Assembly (NCBI GenBank): GCA_032718475.1
Contig: JAUCBJ010002682.1
Coordinates: 19,793-83,792, forward strand
Length of the DNA: 64,000 bases
Origin: Nemertoderma westbladi
Lineage: Eukaryota; Xenacoelomorpha; Nemertodermatida; Nemertodermatidae
Direction of reading: 5' to 3'
Part shown: in pieces, positions 60,201 through 64,000 of the stretch
Layout of the letters: each line of letters starts with the position of its first letter
Numbering within the stretch: position 1 is the first letter of the stretch
Position numbers and translations under genes: made by a program
The notes under the pieces: generated by a model
The model's input: the letters and a program-made list of their open reading frames with translations, nothing else
Databases searched by the model: none
What the model was told of the DNA's origin: nothing

Positions 60201-62629
60201 GGTGCACTATAATGGTGCTCGAGTAGTCTTATTCGTATTGGTACTCTATTAAATATTGTATGTGTAACTAAATATAAGAATACTGAGCATAATGATAAAA
60301 TATGAGTCGGTGTTCAACCATATCTAGAGCAAAATGACGTGGATCACCAATGGACAATGAATGTAATCGTGTAGAACCTGCTGTCACCAGTCATAATCAA
60401 TAGGGTACCGTGCCGGAATGTATCAAGTATAATAGGATAGGCCTAATATTATAGATTAATGGCTGTTCGTCTATCTCACTAATACGTTCTGGAATTAAAA
60501 GTACCAACTCAATACTCAAACGTACAATGTAGATAACAAACCACAACATTCTAATACTAAACCTCTGCAGGCAGGCCTGGCAACAGTATAGTAGAGAGAA
60601 AACTTGAGGTTCCATTGAACAGCTATGTTTACTGTTGCAATACATAATGTCTGAATGTTGCTACCGTAAATAGTAGGCCCTACACTTAATAAATATAATG
60701 TTGTGTACATAATACCCTTTAGAAGGCCGTACTACATACCAAACACACTCAAACTTACACACCTAACACCCTGATAGATACTGTATAGATACTGTAACAA
60801 ACACGCTTAGAAAAGCACCCCCATTGCTATCAGCCTGAAAACGCACAAACTATAATGCACAATATATTTAAGAGGTAAAGTATGGATTTCAGATCTTATG
60901 GAATATTAAAATTACACAAATTTTATCATAAAATATAAGAAATGCAAACTATACTACTCGTCTCCATTAATATGATTTCATGTTTATAAGTTATTATATT
61001 TCGAAAAAGTTTGAGTGGTATATTCTATCTTTATTATCCAACCATTCAATGAAGCTTAGCTGAAGCAGAAGAAAATAATGAAGCTGCAAATCCCACAGCA
61101 GCACCTAGCGGTCAAACACTGTATATAATTAATGATCAACATGTTCCAGTAGTACAAATAAATGAATACATACGGAAATTTTATTTATTTATGAAAAAAT
61201 TTATGGATAAAACACCAAATACACTTATTATGTACCACCAAAGTTAATGATCCAAAAATTATAAATACCAAACCAAAAATATTAAACCCTTCATCAAAAC
61301 GTACTCAATCCGTGACAAAAATTAAATACCGTCACCAAAAATACGATGATTCAATCACAAAAATTACGATTTAAAAACCAAAATTACGATCCAATCACCA
61401 AAATACTCAATTTATCTCCAAAATGACTCTACCATAACTAATAGAAAATTAACCCAAAATACTGAAAAATTACTATAGAAGTAGATATTGGTGATAAAGC
61501 CATAATTTTGGTATCGATTCAGCACTGTTGGTGCTGAAATAATTATATTTATTGATTTGTTAATCATTTTTAGAGGTATTTTTTAATATTTCCGGTGACA
61601 AAATATTATATATATTGTTAGTTTAGTTACAATTTGGAGTAAAAGTAAGTAGTTTTTGGTGATAATTAAATTACCTGCAATATATTTGTGCGATTAGGGA
61701 ATATATAAAACTTATTTGAGTAACATGATAGTGGTCTTGGTTCAACGTCGTTTAACGGTGAACATGGCACTTCTCATTTATTAAACTGTTCCTGTGTAGG
61801 GCATAAATGTAGTACTAGGGATTTAACTAAATGTGAAAATCTGAAAAATTCAAAATTTTTTTACGCAATAAGGTTTTCTTAAGTTCATAAGTTCATAAGG
61901 TTCAACCGTTCAACACGGTTTTCCAAATGTGCGGCAATCGATTGGGATCGTACGAGGCAAATTTTAGGTCAATTATTATGGGGGCAATTATTACTGGGGT
62001 ATATTTCCTCTCGCTTTGGTTGCATGTCGCCGTCGAGTCTTCTGCAATATTATTGTGGAACATATTCGCCTATCGGTATTGATTAAATGAATTGTTGTTG
62101 ATGATTGAATTGATGAAAATAATTTGACGTTTAACATAACAACCTGACAGAAGGTTGTATTTTATTATAGATGTATTATAGCGTAGTGGAATAGGTAGGT
62201 ACATTAGACGGGGCTTGTAAACTGTACGCCTATATGGAATGCACTGATACAATACCAACGGTAGAGCAGATGTGACTTTTATCATGATAAGTATAAACTA
62301 GGAAAAATGTAAAGGTGCACCCAATTTAGTGTAGGCCTATATGAGATATTAGTTTGGGAACTATAAAAGGCAATATTGAGTTCATTGCCTGCTATTTCGT
62401 GATTGAATGATAACGATTACACAACGGGGGTCACTAGAAAAGCTGAACGTTAGTACATGGCCCAGGTTAGTATAACAACTAGCTAAAATATTCTAGAACG
62501 CTTATCATTCGGGTTTTGTATGTGACTAATACTGTTTAATAACAGCCAGACTTTGAATAACTATTAGTGATGTTTGATATACATATATGATGAGATGGTA
62601 GAAGGATCAATCAACTTGTTTATCACCTA
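60201..62629 (-). other. 5' flank of the channel gene, no gene seen
   Basis: AT-rich; around 61240-61450 short words such as ACCAAAAATAC and AATCACCAAAAT recur. The promoter and any 5' untranslated exon should be in or beyond this stretch, but I cannot locate them. Confidence 0.4.
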
Positions 62630-62890
62630 CAACGCTAGGCAACAGTAACATAAAGTATTGGGACTAACAATACTAGGTAACAGTAACATAAAGTATTGTT
62701 GACTAACAATATTAGGTTACAGTAACATGTAACATAAAGTATTGTTGACTAACAATACTAGGTTACAGTAACATGTAACATAAAGTATTGTTGACTAACA
62801 ATACTAGGTTACAGTAACATAAAGTATTGTTGACTAACAATACTAGGTTACAGTAACATGTAACATAAAGTATTGTTGACTAACAATACT
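62630..62890. repeat. Short tandem repeat with built-in hairpins
   Basis: About six copies (39-49 bp) of AGTATTGTTGACTAACAATACT-type sequence joined to GGTTACAGTAACATGTAAC-type sequence. AGTATTGTT and AACAATACT form a perfect 9-bp inverted repeat around GACT in most units. Confidence 0.9.
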
Positions 62891-63079
62891 ACCAACCTTG
62901 ATCGATCCTCTTTCGATTCTAATCGTTTAACAGGCGATACCGTCTTCATAAGTAGTGTTTATCATACCCGATAAATATATATTAATTTCTATTAATTTGA
63001 TCGGACCACAAAAAATAATACTACATACATACATACAAGTCATCCATAGTGCCTGCAGCGTGGTGCCGGGTTTCAGAAA

Positions 63080-63270
63080 TTATCGGTCACTACCGAGATT
63101 CTACAATGCGTTGTTTTTTTTAATTGAGCATTGTATTTTATGCCGTGAACCCTTCGCAACACATTGGTTTACAGTATGTACCGTCAAGGGATCAGTAGTA
63201 AGAGCCCAACTTGGAGTGCCGTTTAGCAGCACAGGCTCTACTGCTGACCGGAATAAATATACCCCATGAT
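63080..63270 (-). mobile_element. LINE reverse transcriptase C-terminal fragment
   Basis: The minus strand encodes FRSAVEPVLLNGTPSWALT, matching [19 protein letters not shown] of the fragment at 30020-30745, and degrades after that. It is the third relic of the same LINE group in the window. Confidence 0.7.
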
Positions 63271-64000
63271 AGTCTACTTTAATGCAGACAACCATGCCTT
63301 GCCCATTCGAATTCGAAGGAATTCAGCTGATCAACGAATCAGAGATTCTAGATCCCAACAGTACTACAGTACATACCACACACTACTGTTGCTATAGGCC
63401 TACACAAAGTAGTTCAGTACACCACAACCGAGACACAGACAGCATAATATCAGTAATCAGATGTCGGCACTCAGCTCACTGGTAGCTTTTGCCTCCAAAC
63501 GGGACGCTTTCTCAAGAGGTCCAGCCGGAATATGACAAAGAGTGAACTCTTAAAGTGATAAACGCGTTAACGGGTAATGTAAAGGTGATAAGGCCACCTG
63601 GGTGTATGTAATACATTTAAACTTTTGTAGAATGTGCAGCCGTTGGTGTCTTGAAAACATGATGCGATAGTGTAAACTCGTGATTACTGTGGGATCATCA
63701 CTTGGGGATCACTTGAGCGAAGGTTGACCCAACAGTCGTACCCACCGAGGTAAATTTGCCGAGTTTGCCGACGTTGACCATAGCATGTCCATTATTTGTA
63801 CAGGTTTGAGTACCGAGGTCAGACAACTGAACTTGTTCGTTTAAAGGTTGTGTGGTCCTATTGGGATGTCTTATACACGGCCAGTTTGGTTTATCTATAC
63901 AACTTCTAACATTGTTTATTCATTCTCTTGTCCATTTGGATTTACAATTCTCATTACTGACAAACAGTACCATATTATTAATTTTCTAACCGAAACAATT
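63271..64000. other. No gene recognised
   Basis: About 730 bp without coding signal or repeat that I can support. Confidence 0.4.

Overview
This is animal nuclear DNA, probably from a marine invertebrate: spliced coding exons, an LTR retrotransposon, LINE, SINE and foldback fragments, and about 28 kb of minisatellites. The taxon cannot be fixed from the window.

The backbone is one minus-strand gene, a Slo2/KCNT-type (sodium-activated) potassium channel. I assembled 14 coding exons, from an ATG at 60200 down to 20939. They total 1,926 bp, exactly 642 codons. Exons 1-13 join with every split codon resolving; exon 14 is tentative. They encode the N-terminus, S1-S6 with the filter TVGYGD, RCK1 and the start of the RCK1-RCK2 linker. 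RCK2 is not in the window and should lie left of position 1.

The introns are swollen by unrelated satellites: a 36/40-bp array (17779-20856), a 51-bp array (22675-27572), a 53/54-bp array (30746-48007), a 24-bp array (55119-56982) and a 39-bp array (58867-60069). In the 51-bp and 39-bp arrays the repeat unit contains the 5' splice site of the adjoining channel exon (exon 10 and exon 1). The genuine donor is the last unit of the array, followed by about 95 and 30 downstream copies of itself.

The left 17.8 kb is a minus-strand BEL/Pao-like LTR retrotransposon, probably in the intron after exon 14. Its LTR copies are nearly identical and its two ORFs are intact. ORF1 (2,250 aa) has a coiled coil, a Gag-like region, zinc knuckles, an aspartic protease and an integrase, but no reverse transcriptase or RNase H. 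ORF2 (1,241 aa) is an unrecognised protein with three CCHC knuckles. A near-palindromic 20-bp motif occurs about ten times in one orientation across the element, in noncoding DNA and in two different coding frames. The LTR carries a tRNA-like A-box/B-box pair, and the right copy is split inside the A box by a 1.9-kb insertion with an 8-bp target duplication.

Other content: three related fragments of a LINE reverse transcriptase C-terminus, a tRNA-derived SINE head, two foldback elements and several short tandem repeats. Long open frames inside the satellites are artefacts of unit lengths divisible by three.
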